From the NCBI GenBank assembly GCA_963798855.1, contig CAWCUU010000003.1, forward strand, positions 124,001 through 188,000: a DNA stretch of 64,000 bases. Direction: 5' to 3'. The position numbers and the translations under genes were made by a program. The stretch is from CAWCUU01 sp963798855. Lineage in GTDB: Bacteria; Gemmatimonadota; Gemmatimonadetes; Longimicrobiales; RSA9. The notes beneath the pieces are model-generated. The model was given only the letters and a program-made list of their open reading frames with translations. It searched no databases and was not told the DNA's origin. This document shows positions 54,264-62,314 of the stretch, piece after piece; within the stretch, counting starts at the first letter, position 1, and every line of letters begins with the position of its first letter.

Positions 54264-55195
54264 GTGATCGAAGCACTCATGCTCTGGAACGAGCCGAACA
54301 ACATCTCGCACTGGGACCGGACGCTCGATCCGGAGTGGGCGATCTTCAGCCGCATGTGCACCGAAGCCGCCGACGAGATACGCGCCCGCGCGCCGGACGT
54401 GCGCGTCGTGCTCGGCGGGATGAGCCCGATCGACGCCGCCTTTCTGCACACGCTCTCGGGCCATGGCGCGCTGCGTGCCGTCGACACGGTGGCCGTGCAC
54501 GGCTTCCCCTACGACTGGAATCTCTGGCCGGCCAGCGAATGGCCCGAGAAGATCCGCGAGATCCACGAGGCCAGTGGGTTACCCGTCTGGATCACCGAGA
54601 CCGGCGTCAGCAGCTGGGCGTCGGACGCCAATATGGTCTGGGGTCTGCGGCGGATGGCGCCGCTGCTCCGCCAGTCGGCGGAGCGCGTGCACTGGTACTC
54701 TCTTTACGACCTGGACTCCGACCGCGAGGCGACGACGCGACATGGCCGCGCCGAGGGGTCCTCTTACTGGCGCCACTTCCATTTCGGGCTGCTTCGCGCC
54801 GACGGCTCGCCGAAGCCGGCCCTGGAGCACTTCGATCCGCGACCTGGGGATCTGTCAATGGTTCCACTTCCGGGATGAGGCGAGGCTGGAGGGGGCGGTC
54901 GAGTGGCTACGACGGCTCGGCGTGCGGCACGTCCGAACCGGGCTCAGCTGGGCTGAATGGCACCTCGATGGCGCGGCAGCCTGGTTCGACCGCATCATCG
55001 AAGCGCTGGAGCCGTTCCAGGTCACGGTGACGCTCTGCTTCACGCCACCATCCGTCGGCCTCGCCGCGCACCACACCGCTCCACCCCGTGATACGGGCGA
55101 GTTCGCCTACTTCGCCGGCTGGGTGGCGGAGCGCTACATCGCGGCCAGCGTCCTCCAGCGCCGGTGCGCACACCCACAGCTCCTCGAACGGATGA
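54264..55195 (+). pseudogene. Glycoside hydrolase with permuted barrel order (frame broken by single extra bases)
   Basis: A GTG at 54264 follows GAGGAGG by 4 nt. The protein opens IEALMLWNEPNNISHWD (acid/base Glu10 of a clan GH-A-like site) and reaches VWITETGVSSW (nucleophile Glu112). Strands that normally come before the NEP strand are found after it: LGICQWFHFRDEA, LGVRHVRTGLSWAEWH and VTVTLCFTPPS. The two halves are in different frames as given; removing one C at 54843-54844 joins ALEHFDPR to LGICQWF. A further single-base removal at about 55138 gives a stop at 55193-55195 (about 309 aa); without it the frame ends at 55224. The substrate is unknown. Confidence 0.65.
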
Positions 55196-55887
55196 GCCTC
55201 GATCCGCAGACCCGCCGAGCGTAGCATCGCGGCCATCCCCGACTCGTTCGGGACCCACCAGTTCGTCGGATCGCCCGCATAGCGATTCTCGATGAAGCTC
55301 ATCGCCGGATAGCGGGGGTGCTCGAACATCGCGCGCTCGGTGATCGGCGCATCTGCAGGGACGTCGACTTCGCCGGAGACCCCGCGGATCATCGATTGGA
55401 AGATCAGTCGCCGGCGCGGCAGCTTCGCGACCTTGTCGAGCGCGTACAGCGGGTAGCGAAGGTGGTACAGCACCCCCATGAAGAGCACGTAATCGTATTT
55501 CTCGTCGAGCCGATCGACGTCGTAGACCTCCAACCGCCGGAATTCGATCTCGAGCCCCGACGCCGCCGCCGCCAGCCGAGCCTGCCGCAGATACCGTTCG
55601 TCATGGTCGATGCCCGTCACCCGCGCGCCGCGACGCGCGAGCTGCTGGGAGTAGAAGCCGGCGTTGCAGCCGATGTCGAGCGCCGTCGCGCCGTCCATTC
55701 GCTCCGGGAGCCGAGGTCCGACCTGCGCCCAGATCTGCTGCAGGAAATCGCCAAGCGGGTGATCCGGCGCCGTCTCAATGCCCCCGACATCCAGGTTGTG
55801 GAACCACGGGCCGAGCGCCTCGATCCTCCGGCGCAGATCCTCCCGATCTCGCACCCCCTCGAGAGGGTCGGCCGTCGTCGTGCTCAC
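54907..55887 (-). CDS. CmoB/DUF1698-like SAM-dependent methyltransferase
   Basis: A GTG at 55887 opens the protein (326 aa as given). LGPWFHNLDVGGIETAPDH, the SAM motif ALDIGCNAGFYSQQLARRG, TGIDHDERYLRQARLAA and YDYVLFMGVLYHLRYPLYALD closely follow the CmoB/DUF1698 pattern. Homology stops near residue 250; the last ~80 residues are read antisense to the glycoside hydrolase. Removing the same single base near 55138 that repairs the hydrolase end creates TAG here (55134-55136) and a 251-aa protein, so the tail is probably an artefact. Its position suggests it methylates the product of the adjacent sugar cluster rather than tRNA. Confidence 0.85.
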   Translation of the reverse strand: MSTTTADPLEGVRDREDLRRRIEALGPWFHNLDVGGIETAPDHPLGDFLQQIWAQVGPRLPERMDGATALDIGCNAGFYSQQLARRGARVTGIDHDERYLRQARLAAAASGLEIEFRRLEVYDVDRLDEKYDYVLFMGVLYHLRYPLYALDKVAKLPRRRLIFQSMIRGVSGEVDVPADAPITERAMFEHPRYPAMSFIENRYAGDPTNWWVPNESGMAAMLRSAGLRIEAHPFEELWVCAPALEDAGRDVALRHPAGEVGELARITGWSGVVRGEADGWWREAERHRDLERLQRFDDAVEPGCRAIEVPFSPAEPGSDVPHAEPS

Positions 55888-56155
55888 GTCGTCGTGCCTC
55901 CGTGCCGGGTTCGCGGCTCCGCGTATCGAGGTGCAGGAGCCGAAGCTCGGCAAGGGAGGGCAAGCTCCGTTCCCGCGCCGCCGCCCGCTCGCTTCGCGAT
56001 CCGCTCCGCCGCGGCGTGCCCCGAGCCGCTGAGTCCGCCGAGCCAACACTTCCCGCGAACAGAGCCGCACGCCCCTTACGCGGAACCCGGCGCCGCTTCG
56101 GTCCGCGACCGCGAATCGTCCCCCAAGCCGACCCGAAAAGAAATCGCGGGCTGCC

Positions 56156-56788
56156 TTACCGGGACACGTGGATGCTGCCTCCGACCCAGAAACGCAGTGG
56201 CCAGTCCTGCGCTCGTGTCACACCGATTCGTGGGCCGCAGACAATGTCCGCTGTGGCCACGGGACGAGAATCCACGGGCGGTCGGACGAAGAGGAGGGGT
56301 GGGCGGTCCAGCGGGTGTCCATCCAGCTTGCCGTCGACTGCGAGCGCCTGCGCCAGCCGCGCCGGGCCCCCGGCAATGTCACGGGCGAGGCGCACCCGGC
56401 CGCCCGCTTCGGCACGCCGTCGCCGCATAATGTCCGCGCCGGCGATCGGCTCGACGCCACGCAGGAGCACTGCCGCAGGGAAGCCGGGCTCGTCCGTGAC
56501 CGCGTTCAGGCACCAGTGCAGACCGTAGATTCGGTAGACGTACGCGGTTCCGGCGGGGCCGAACATGGAGCGGTTGCGGCGGGTGCGCCCAATGCGTGCG
56601 GCCGCGTGCGACGCGGGGTCGTCGGGACCCAGGTACGCCTCGGTCTCGACGACCCGGCCGACCACTCGAGCTCCGCCGACCGTCGAGACGAGCCACACCC
56701 CGAGAAGCTCGCGGGCCACCTCCTCCGCCGGTCTGGCGAAAAAGGTGGCCTCGAGAGCAGCGCCATCAGAAGCGTCCGCCGCGACCAC
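56156..56788 (-). CDS. 3-methyladenine DNA glycosylase (AAG/MPG type)
   Basis: 210 aa from the GTG at 56788. FFARPAEEVARELLGVWLV, the catalytic Glu region VVETEAYLGPDDPASHAA, NRSMFGPAGTAYVYRIYGLHWCLNAV and AVLLRGVEP are the standard AAG series. It removes alkylated bases such as 3-methyladenine from DNA. It lies 12 nt after the NYN-LOTUS gene on the same strand and is probably co-transcribed with it, pairing a DNA repair enzyme with a putative RNA-processing protein. Confidence 0.94.
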   Translation of the reverse strand: MVAADASDGAALEATFFARPAEEVARELLGVWLVSTVGGARVVGRVVETEAYLGPDDPASHAAARIGRTRRNRSMFGPAGTAYVYRIYGLHWCLNAVTDEPGFPAAVLLRGVEPIAGADIMRRRRAEAGGRVRLARDIAGGPARLAQALAVDGKLDGHPLDRPPLLFVRPPVDSRPVATADIVCGPRIGVTRAQDWPLRFWVGGSIHVSR

Positions 56789-56800
56789 TGTCGAACACGC

Positions 56801-59071
56801 TCAGTCCGCGCCGCCGCCCGGTCGGGCCGAGCCACCACGCCCGCCCCTGCCGCGGCCGCCGCGGGAACGCCGGCGGCTGGAGGCAGGGCCGCCCGCACTG
56901 GAGTCTCCGGCGGCCGCTCCTTCGCTACCGCCGGAGGCGGGGCCTGTCACTGACTGACCACCGGCGGCCCCATCCTTTCGCGGCTCCTCCTGGCGCGACG
57001 TGCGCCGCCGATAGTCCACTTCCCAGCCTTCGATCAGCGCATCCGTCCGGCGACCCGCGCCGAGAACCTCGCGGACGCGCTCCGGATCTCTCTGCAGCGT
57101 GGTGAACACGTTGGCCGCCCCGAGGGAGTCGATCAGCGACTCGGCCGTCTTCTTTCCGACCCCCTTGTAGCTGTTCTGCAGGTAGTTCAGGACGGACTCG
57201 CGGTCCGTCGGAAGGCCGAGCTCCTCGATATCGCCGCTCGCCGAGTGCGTCGCGGCGGCGTTCTGCGGGCCTTCGCCCGCGGAATCGCCGGCTTGCTCCG
57301 GTGGTAGATCGCGGGCCGGCTCCGACGGTCGATCGCGGGGCGGCTCCTCCGCGGCCCGCTCTCCACCATCCGCGCCGGCCACGCCGCCGCGCAATGCCAC
57401 CGCCTGGCCGGGGAGAACCGGAGGCGGACCCTGCGCAGGGCCGCTGCGGCCGCGACGGTACGGCAACACGCCTCTGCGCGACGCCCGCTCCGCGGCTGCC
57501 GCCTCGCCCCGCGTTTCCGCGGGCGCTTCGGCGGCCGTCTGCTCTCGAGCGGGCGGTTCCTCCGCCCGAGCCGTTTCGGCCACTTCCGGTGACTCGCCCT
57601 CGGGCGATTCGCTGCGGACCGCCTCGACGGATTCGACGGGTCGGCTCACTTCCGCCTCTTCCCGGCGATCGCGTCGTCCCCTGCCACCGGAACGCTCGCG
57701 GCCGCGACCCCTGCCGTTGCCGCCGGAGGCGGCCTCGGCGCCCTCCGCCTCGCCTCGATCTCGGGGCTCGCGGGACCGGCTCGATCGCTGCGAGCGCGAA
57801 GGTTCCTCTTCCTTCGGCGGCGCAGCGCCGCGAAGCTCCACCTCGTAGGCGCCATCCTCGCCGCGTCGGAGATCGATGACCTCGGCGTCATGGGCCTGCC
57901 GAAGAAAACGGCTGAACTTCGGGAAGCCGTACTGCGATTCATCCCATTCCGGCCGCATCTCCAGCATGCGGCGCTTCACGTCGGAGTCACGGACGCTGCT
58001 ACCCCGCTCCCCGGCCAGGCCTCCGACGGCCCGGCGCAGCAGCTCGTACGCCTCGTCGATGCTGCCCGGTGCAGCGGTCTTCGCGCGTCCTCCATCGGCC
58101 GTGGTCGACTCCTCGGCCTTCCCCGCGGGCATCGCGGTCGGCGGCGCTTCTCTCGCTCGGTCGCGCCTCGGCTCGGCCGGCTTCTCTTCGCGGCTCTCCC
58201 GCACGGCGCGGCTCTCCCTGCCACCCCTCTCCCCGCGGCCACGACCACGGCCTCGATCCGGCTCCCCTCGAGAGCGATCGGGCTCGACGCGCCCACCCGC
58301 CTCCGGCGGTCCGACCTCGTACTGCCCGTTCTCCATCTTCTTGAGCGCAATGCAGCCGCGCGAGGCGGCCTCGGTCAGAAAGCGGTTGTACTTGCTGAAG
58401 CCGAGCCCCTTCTCGTCGAAGGAGGGATCGAGCTCGAGCATCACCTGCTTGAGCCGATCGGAGCGCATCACGTCGCCCTGATCGACCATCTGTCGGATCG
58501 ACCGCTCCACGAGGACCCACGGATCCTCCGTCTCGACGGCCTCGTCGCCCGCCCGCGTCAGTCCGGTCAGCGCCGAGTAGGAGTAGTACTCGTCGCAGTT
58601 CTGCACGAGCAGGTCCGAGCTGGACTCTCGGATGCCGACGCCGATCACGTACTTCCCGTACTCCTTCAGCTTCAGCACCATGCTGCTGAAGTCGGAGTCG
58701 CCGGAAAGAAGGATGAACGTGCCGATCTCCGGGCGGGTGAAGACGAGCTCGAGCGCGTCGATCGCGAGCCGGATGTCCGTCGCGTTCTTCTTCGTGCTTC
58801 CATACGCCGGCGCGAAGATCAGATCGATCGACGCCTCCGACAGCGGCACGATGTACTGCGGGTAGCGTCGCCAGTCGGCGTACGCCCGCTGCACGGCTAC
58901 CTTGCCCTTGATGATCGCGCTGTTGAGGAGGTTCCTGAGCTCTTTCGTGAGGTCGCTGCGGATCCCCATCGTGACGTTGTCGAAATCGATGAGGAGCGCC
59001 GCGTTCGGCGCCGCCTGCATGGGCGCCGGTCGCCCCACCTGATGCGGGGCGTGTGCAAAGTTCGCTGTCAT
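56801..59071 (-). CDS. NYN nuclease with two OST-HTH/LOTUS domains, HhH segment and RG-rich tails
   Basis: 756 aa from the ATG at 59071 with GGGAGA upstream. Residues about 20-165 form a NYN/PIN-like nuclease (AALLIDFDNVTMG, DIRLAIDALEL, FILLSGDSDFSSMVLKLKE) with the acidic residues kept. Two OST-HTH domains follow: about 180-250 (DRLKQVMLELDPSFDEKGLGFSKYNRFL) and about 350-405 (KRRMLEMRPEWDESQYGFPKFSRFL). Long Arg/Glu/Gly-rich linkers lead to a helix-hairpin-helix segment (YKGVGKKTAESLIDSLGAANVF, about 640) and a C-terminal RGG/RG-rich tail. The LabA/MARF1-like layout implies RNA binding and cleavage. Confidence 0.88.
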   Translation of the reverse strand: MTANFAHAPHQVGRPAPMQAAPNAALLIDFDNVTMGIRSDLTKELRNLLNSAIIKGKVAVQRAYADWRRYPQYIVPLSEASIDLIFAPAYGSTKKNATDIRLAIDALELVFTRPEIGTFILLSGDSDFSSMVLKLKEYGKYVIGVGIRESSSDLLVQNCDEYYSYSALTGLTRAGDEAVETEDPWVLVERSIRQMVDQGDVMRSDRLKQVMLELDPSFDEKGLGFSKYNRFLTEAASRGCIALKKMENGQYEVGPPEAGGRVEPDRSRGEPDRGRGRGRGERGGRESRAVRESREEKPAEPRRDRAREAPPTAMPAGKAEESTTADGGRAKTAAPGSIDEAYELLRRAVGGLAGERGSSVRDSDVKRRMLEMRPEWDESQYGFPKFSRFLRQAHDAEVIDLRRGEDGAYEVELRGAAPPKEEEPSRSQRSSRSREPRDRGEAEGAEAASGGNGRGRGRERSGGRGRRDRREEAEVSRPVESVEAVRSESPEGESPEVAETARAEEPPAREQTAAEAPAETRGEAAAAERASRRGVLPYRRGRSGPAQGPPPVLPGQAVALRGGVAGADGGERAAEEPPRDRPSEPARDLPPEQAGDSAGEGPQNAAATHSASGDIEELGLPTDRESVLNYLQNSYKGVGKKTAESLIDSLGAANVFTTLQRDPERVREVLGAGRRTDALIEGWEVDYRRRTSRQEEPRKDGAAGGQSVTGPASGGSEGAAAGDSSAGGPASSRRRSRGGRGRGGRGGSARPGGGAD

Positions 59072-59236
59072 TGTCTCCCGTGTCTCTTTTCGGGCGGCAC
59101 GCTTGGTTCCGAGCTGCCGACTCCGCCCTGGAGCAGGGACGGGACGCGGCCGGCTCATGCCGGGCGCGCCGCGCCACCGCCGCAGGGCCGAAGCGCTCAG
59201 GTCGGAGCTGCTGCGGCCGCCGTGACTTGCCTATTG

Positions 59237-59289
59237 GCAGGTCGCTGAAGAACTGGAGCGAGCCGCACCCCAGTTCTCCACCGACCTGC
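59237..59289. repeat. Imperfect 20-bp inverted repeat (dispersed element, second copy at 33333)
   Basis: GCAGGTCGCTGAAGAACTGG (59237-59256) and CCAGTTCTCCACCGACCTGC (59270-59289) pair at 18 of 20 positions around 13 nt. It begins at the acyl-CoA ligase stop codon and lies before the NYN gene, so it could end the ligase transcript. The left arm recurs at 33333-33352. The rest of the 217-nt gap shows nothing else. Confidence 0.65.
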
Positions 59290-60890
59290 TAGGGCCGACG
59301 GCTGGACTCCTCCGCGGTGATCATCCGCGCGAGCTCCACCCGTCGGACCTTCCCGCTCCCCGTGAGCGGGAACGCGTCGAGGAAGCGGACGAGGTCGGGG
59401 ACCTTGTAGTCCGCGAGCGCGGCCCGGCACCACTCCTTGATTTCTTCGCCGGTGACGATCGCCCCCTCGACCGGGACGATGCACGCGCATACCACTTCGC
59501 CGAGCACTTCGTGCGGCAGGCCTACCACCGCCACGTCGAGCACGGCCGGGTGGGCGTGGAGCCGATCCTCCACCTCGCGCGGGTACACGTTGAACCCGCC
59601 GCGGATGATCAGCTCCTTGCGCCGACCCACGATGTGGACGAAGCCCTCGTCGTCCACGATTCCCAGATCGCCCGTCAGGAAGTAGCCGTCGGCGTCGAAC
59701 GCCTGTGCCGTCTCCCCCGGCTGCCTGTAATACCCCTTCATTACCCCGATGCCCCGCACCGCGATCTCTCCGAGGCTTTCCTCCGGCAGGACCGTCCCAT
59801 CCAGGTCCAGTACACGCACCTCCGTGCCGGGGAGCGGCCGCCCCACCGTGAACACCTGCTTCTCCTCCGGATCCGACGGCGACGTCACCGCCACCGTCGA
59901 AGCCGTCTCCGTCAGAGAGTACGCCACCTGCACCTGCGGGCAGAGCTCGTCACGGATGCGCCGCACCAGCTCATCCGACACCGGAGCGCCCGCCACGATC
60001 CCGGCGCGCAGCGAGGACAGATCGCGCCGCCTCCGGTCCGGCTCGCGCAGCTCGGTGATGAACACCGTCGGCACGCCGTAGTGCACCGAGACCCGATGCT
60101 GCTCGATGAGGCGCAGCGCTTCCGCCGCCTGGAACTGCTCCTGGAGTAGCAGCGAAGCCCCGGCCGCGAGCGTTCCCAGAATGCCGGGCCCCAGCCCGAA
60201 CACGTGGAACACGGTCGTGACGCCGAACACGACGTCGTCCGGGCCGAGGTCGATGGCGTCGACGGTGCCGGCGGCGACCTCCAGCATGTTCGAGTGCGTC
60301 AACCCGACGCCCTTCGGCTTGCCCATCGTCCCGGACGTGTAGAGGATCGCGAAGAGATCCTCGTCCGGCTCCGTCCTCAGCGGCGGCAGCTCGCGGCCTT
60401 CTCCGCTCGAGAGCAGGTCCTCGAACTGATAGATGCGATCGTCGTACCAGAGGTCCGCCTCGCCGACCGTCACGAGATACTGCAGGTCCGGCAGCGAGGT
60501 GAGGAACCCCTCGAAGAGCTCGAGGTAGTCGATCCCGTTGAACGTCTCCGCGCTCACCACCACCGCCGCCTCCGAGTGCCTCAGCATGTACTGCAGCTCG
60601 GGAGTGGTGAAGCGGGGATTCAGCGGCACGATCGTCGCCCCGAGCTTCGCCGCGGCGAAGACGGAGATGACGAACTCGGGCCAGTTCGGCAGGTCCAGCG
60701 CGATACGGTCACGGGCCTCGATGCCCAGCTCGTGCAGAGCAGCGGCCAGGGAACGCGCCCTCGCGTCGACCTGGCCGTAGGTGAGCTTTCGGTCACGGTA
60801 CCGCAGGAAAACGCGATCCGGCTCTTCCGCTGCCCGCGACTCCAGCACGCCGGCGACGGACCGACCGCGAACGCGCTCTACCAGCGCCAT
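59289..60890 (-). CDS. Acyl-CoA synthetase / AMP-dependent ligase
   Basis: 533 aa from the ATG at 60890. The phosphate loop LYTSGTMGKPKGVGLTHSN, VAYSLTETAS, GDLGIVDDEGFVHIVGRRKELIIRGGFNVYP and the C-terminal catalytic Lys in PLTGSGKVRR are complete. The layout matches medium/long-chain fatty-acid or aryl-acid CoA ligases; the chain length cannot be told. With etfBA and ETF-QO elsewhere in the window it fits fatty-acid breakdown. Confidence 0.93.
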   Translation of the reverse strand: MALVERVRGRSVAGVLESRAAEEPDRVFLRYRDRKLTYGQVDARARSLAAALHELGIEARDRIALDLPNWPEFVISVFAAAKLGATIVPLNPRFTTPELQYMLRHSEAAVVVSAETFNGIDYLELFEGFLTSLPDLQYLVTVGEADLWYDDRIYQFEDLLSSGEGRELPPLRTEPDEDLFAILYTSGTMGKPKGVGLTHSNMLEVAAGTVDAIDLGPDDVVFGVTTVFHVFGLGPGILGTLAAGASLLLQEQFQAAEALRLIEQHRVSVHYGVPTVFITELREPDRRRRDLSSLRAGIVAGAPVSDELVRRIRDELCPQVQVAYSLTETASTVAVTSPSDPEEKQVFTVGRPLPGTEVRVLDLDGTVLPEESLGEIAVRGIGVMKGYYRQPGETAQAFDADGYFLTGDLGIVDDEGFVHIVGRRKELIIRGGFNVYPREVEDRLHAHPAVLDVAVVGLPHEVLGEVVCACIVPVEGAIVTGEEIKEWCRAALADYKVPDLVRFLDAFPLTGSGKVRRVELARMITAEESSRRP

Positions 60891-60981
60891 TGAGCCTCCA
60901 TCCGGATCCCTCACGGCGCGCCAGACCCGCATCGACTACCGCACATCATCGCCCCGAAGGTAGCCGAAGGCGCAGGGGACG

Positions 60982-62112
60982 TCAAACGTTCTCGGTGGCT
61001 CGGAGCACCGTCAGGACGAGCGCCTCATCGAGCGGGAAAGCCCACCCGCCGGTGTCCGTCCGCGCGACCTCGCCTACCCGTGCCAGCAGCGTATAATGGG
61101 TGCGTCCGCCCCGCGCCTTCTTGTCCAGACGGCTTCGTTCGACGACCCGCTCCGCCGGCGGCATTGGCCCTGGCCGGGCGGGCAGCCCCAGCGCGACCAG
61201 CGCGTCACGGATCCTGCGCGAGGTTCCCGAGTGGGTGACTCCTGCGGCCTCTCCGAGCCGGGCCTCGATCACCATGCCCATGCCGACCGCGAAACCGTGA
61301 GGCAGCGAATAGCCGGACAGCGCCTCGAGCGCATGGCCAATGGTGTGGCCGAAGTTGAGCGCCTTGCGGGGCCCCCGCTCCTCGGGGTCTCGCGCCACGT
61401 ACCCGGATTTGATCTCCACCGAGCGGCGCACGAGCCCGGTCACGGACCGCTCCTCACGAGCGAGCAGATCCTCGCCGCGCGAGACGATCCACTCGAAGTA
61501 CGCGGCATCGGCGATCGCGCCATGCTTGAGCGCCTCCGAAAGCCCCGCTCTGAGCTGCGCCTCGGGGAGCGTTCGCAGCAGCCGCGGGTCGGCAATGACG
61601 ATCGCGGGCTGCCGGATCACGCCGACGAGGTTCTTGCCGAGCCGGGTGTCGACGCCCGTCTTCCCGCCGACCGAGGCGTCGATCATCGCGAGAAGGCTGG
61701 ACGGCACCTGCACCAGCGGCACACCCCGCAGGTAGGTCGCCGCGACGAAGCCCGCCAGGTCCCCTACGACGCCGCCACCGAGCGCGATCACGCATCCGTC
61801 CCGACCGATCCCGGCCTCGAGCAATGCGTCCGTCAACGCCGCCCATCGCTGCCGCGTCTTCTCGGCCTCGCCGACAGGCAGCGTGAACAGGTCGGCCCGA
61901 ATTCCCGCTCCATCGAGGCGGCGGGCCGCCTCGCGGCCGTGCAGCTCCGCCACCGTCTCGTCGGCGATGATCGCGTAGCGCACCGCCGGCGCGACCTCCG
62001 AAAGGAGCTCCGGCAGCCGCTCCACGGCGCCCGCTTCGACGACGACATCGTAGCCCGCCGCCTGCGAGCGAGGCAGCTCGACCCGGATCCTGGACGTTCC
62101 TCGCAGATTCAT
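60982..62112 (-). CDS. aroB: 3-dehydroquinate synthase
   Basis: 376 aa from the ATG at 62112. VIALGGGVVGDLAGFVAATYLRG, PSSLLAMIDASVGGKTGVD, the zinc site residues in LSEALKHGAI and NFGHTIGHALE (Glu/His ligands) and HGFAVGMGMV are the standard AroB motifs. It makes dehydroquinate in the shikimate pathway. It is divergent from the two ATP-grasp genes. Confidence 0.97.
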   Translation of the reverse strand: MNLRGTSRIRVELPRSQAAGYDVVVEAGAVERLPELLSEVAPAVRYAIIADETVAELHGREAARRLDGAGIRADLFTLPVGEAEKTRQRWAALTDALLEAGIGRDGCVIALGGGVVGDLAGFVAATYLRGVPLVQVPSSLLAMIDASVGGKTGVDTRLGKNLVGVIRQPAIVIADPRLLRTLPEAQLRAGLSEALKHGAIADAAYFEWIVSRGEDLLAREERSVTGLVRRSVEIKSGYVARDPEERGPRKALNFGHTIGHALEALSGYSLPHGFAVGMGMVIEARLGEAAGVTHSGTSRRIRDALVALGLPARPGPMPPAERVVERSRLDKKARGGRTHYTLLARVGEVARTDTGGWAFPLDEALVLTVLRATENV

Positions 62113-62195
62113 GCCGGAAGCTATCCGCCGCCCGGACGCGCGGGCAACGGACAATCCTCTTCCCTTTCGATGCCCACTCCATTAACGTCTATGCT

Positions 62196-62287
62196 CATAA
62201 TGGAAAGCGTGCAGCACGCGCTCGGTTGAGCCGCCCGCGGCAGCGGGCCGTCGATCGTCTCCCCGAAGGTGGGAGGCGTTTTTCTTT
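62196..62287 (+). promoter_or_regulatory. Short leader with rho-independent terminator before the ATP-grasp genes
   Basis: A CATAAT -10-like hexamer (62196-62201) is followed by a hairpin CGTCTCCC/GGGAGGCG (62256-62263 and 62271-62278, one G-T pair) and TTTTTCTTT (62279-62287). The terminator lies 27 nt before the GTG at 62315 and is oriented toward it. A 9-codon frame (ATG at 62200) ending at 62229 sits in between. This looks like a transcription attenuator or a small RNA; no -35 is convincing. Confidence 0.5.
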
Positions 62288-62314
62288 GGACACTGAATCG
62301 AAAGCAGGGCTCGA

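Noticed and set aside
54264..55224. Treating the glycoside hydrolase as a dead gene remnant or transposon scar
   Set aside because: A good ribosome site, intact catalytic motifs and clean repair by single-base removal argue for a real gene; a misassembly remains possible and is listed as a test.
60204..62229. Long plus-strand frames antisense to the acyl-CoA ligase and aroB
   Set aside because: Both minus-strand genes are complete, motif-rich enzymes; the antisense frames have no family features.
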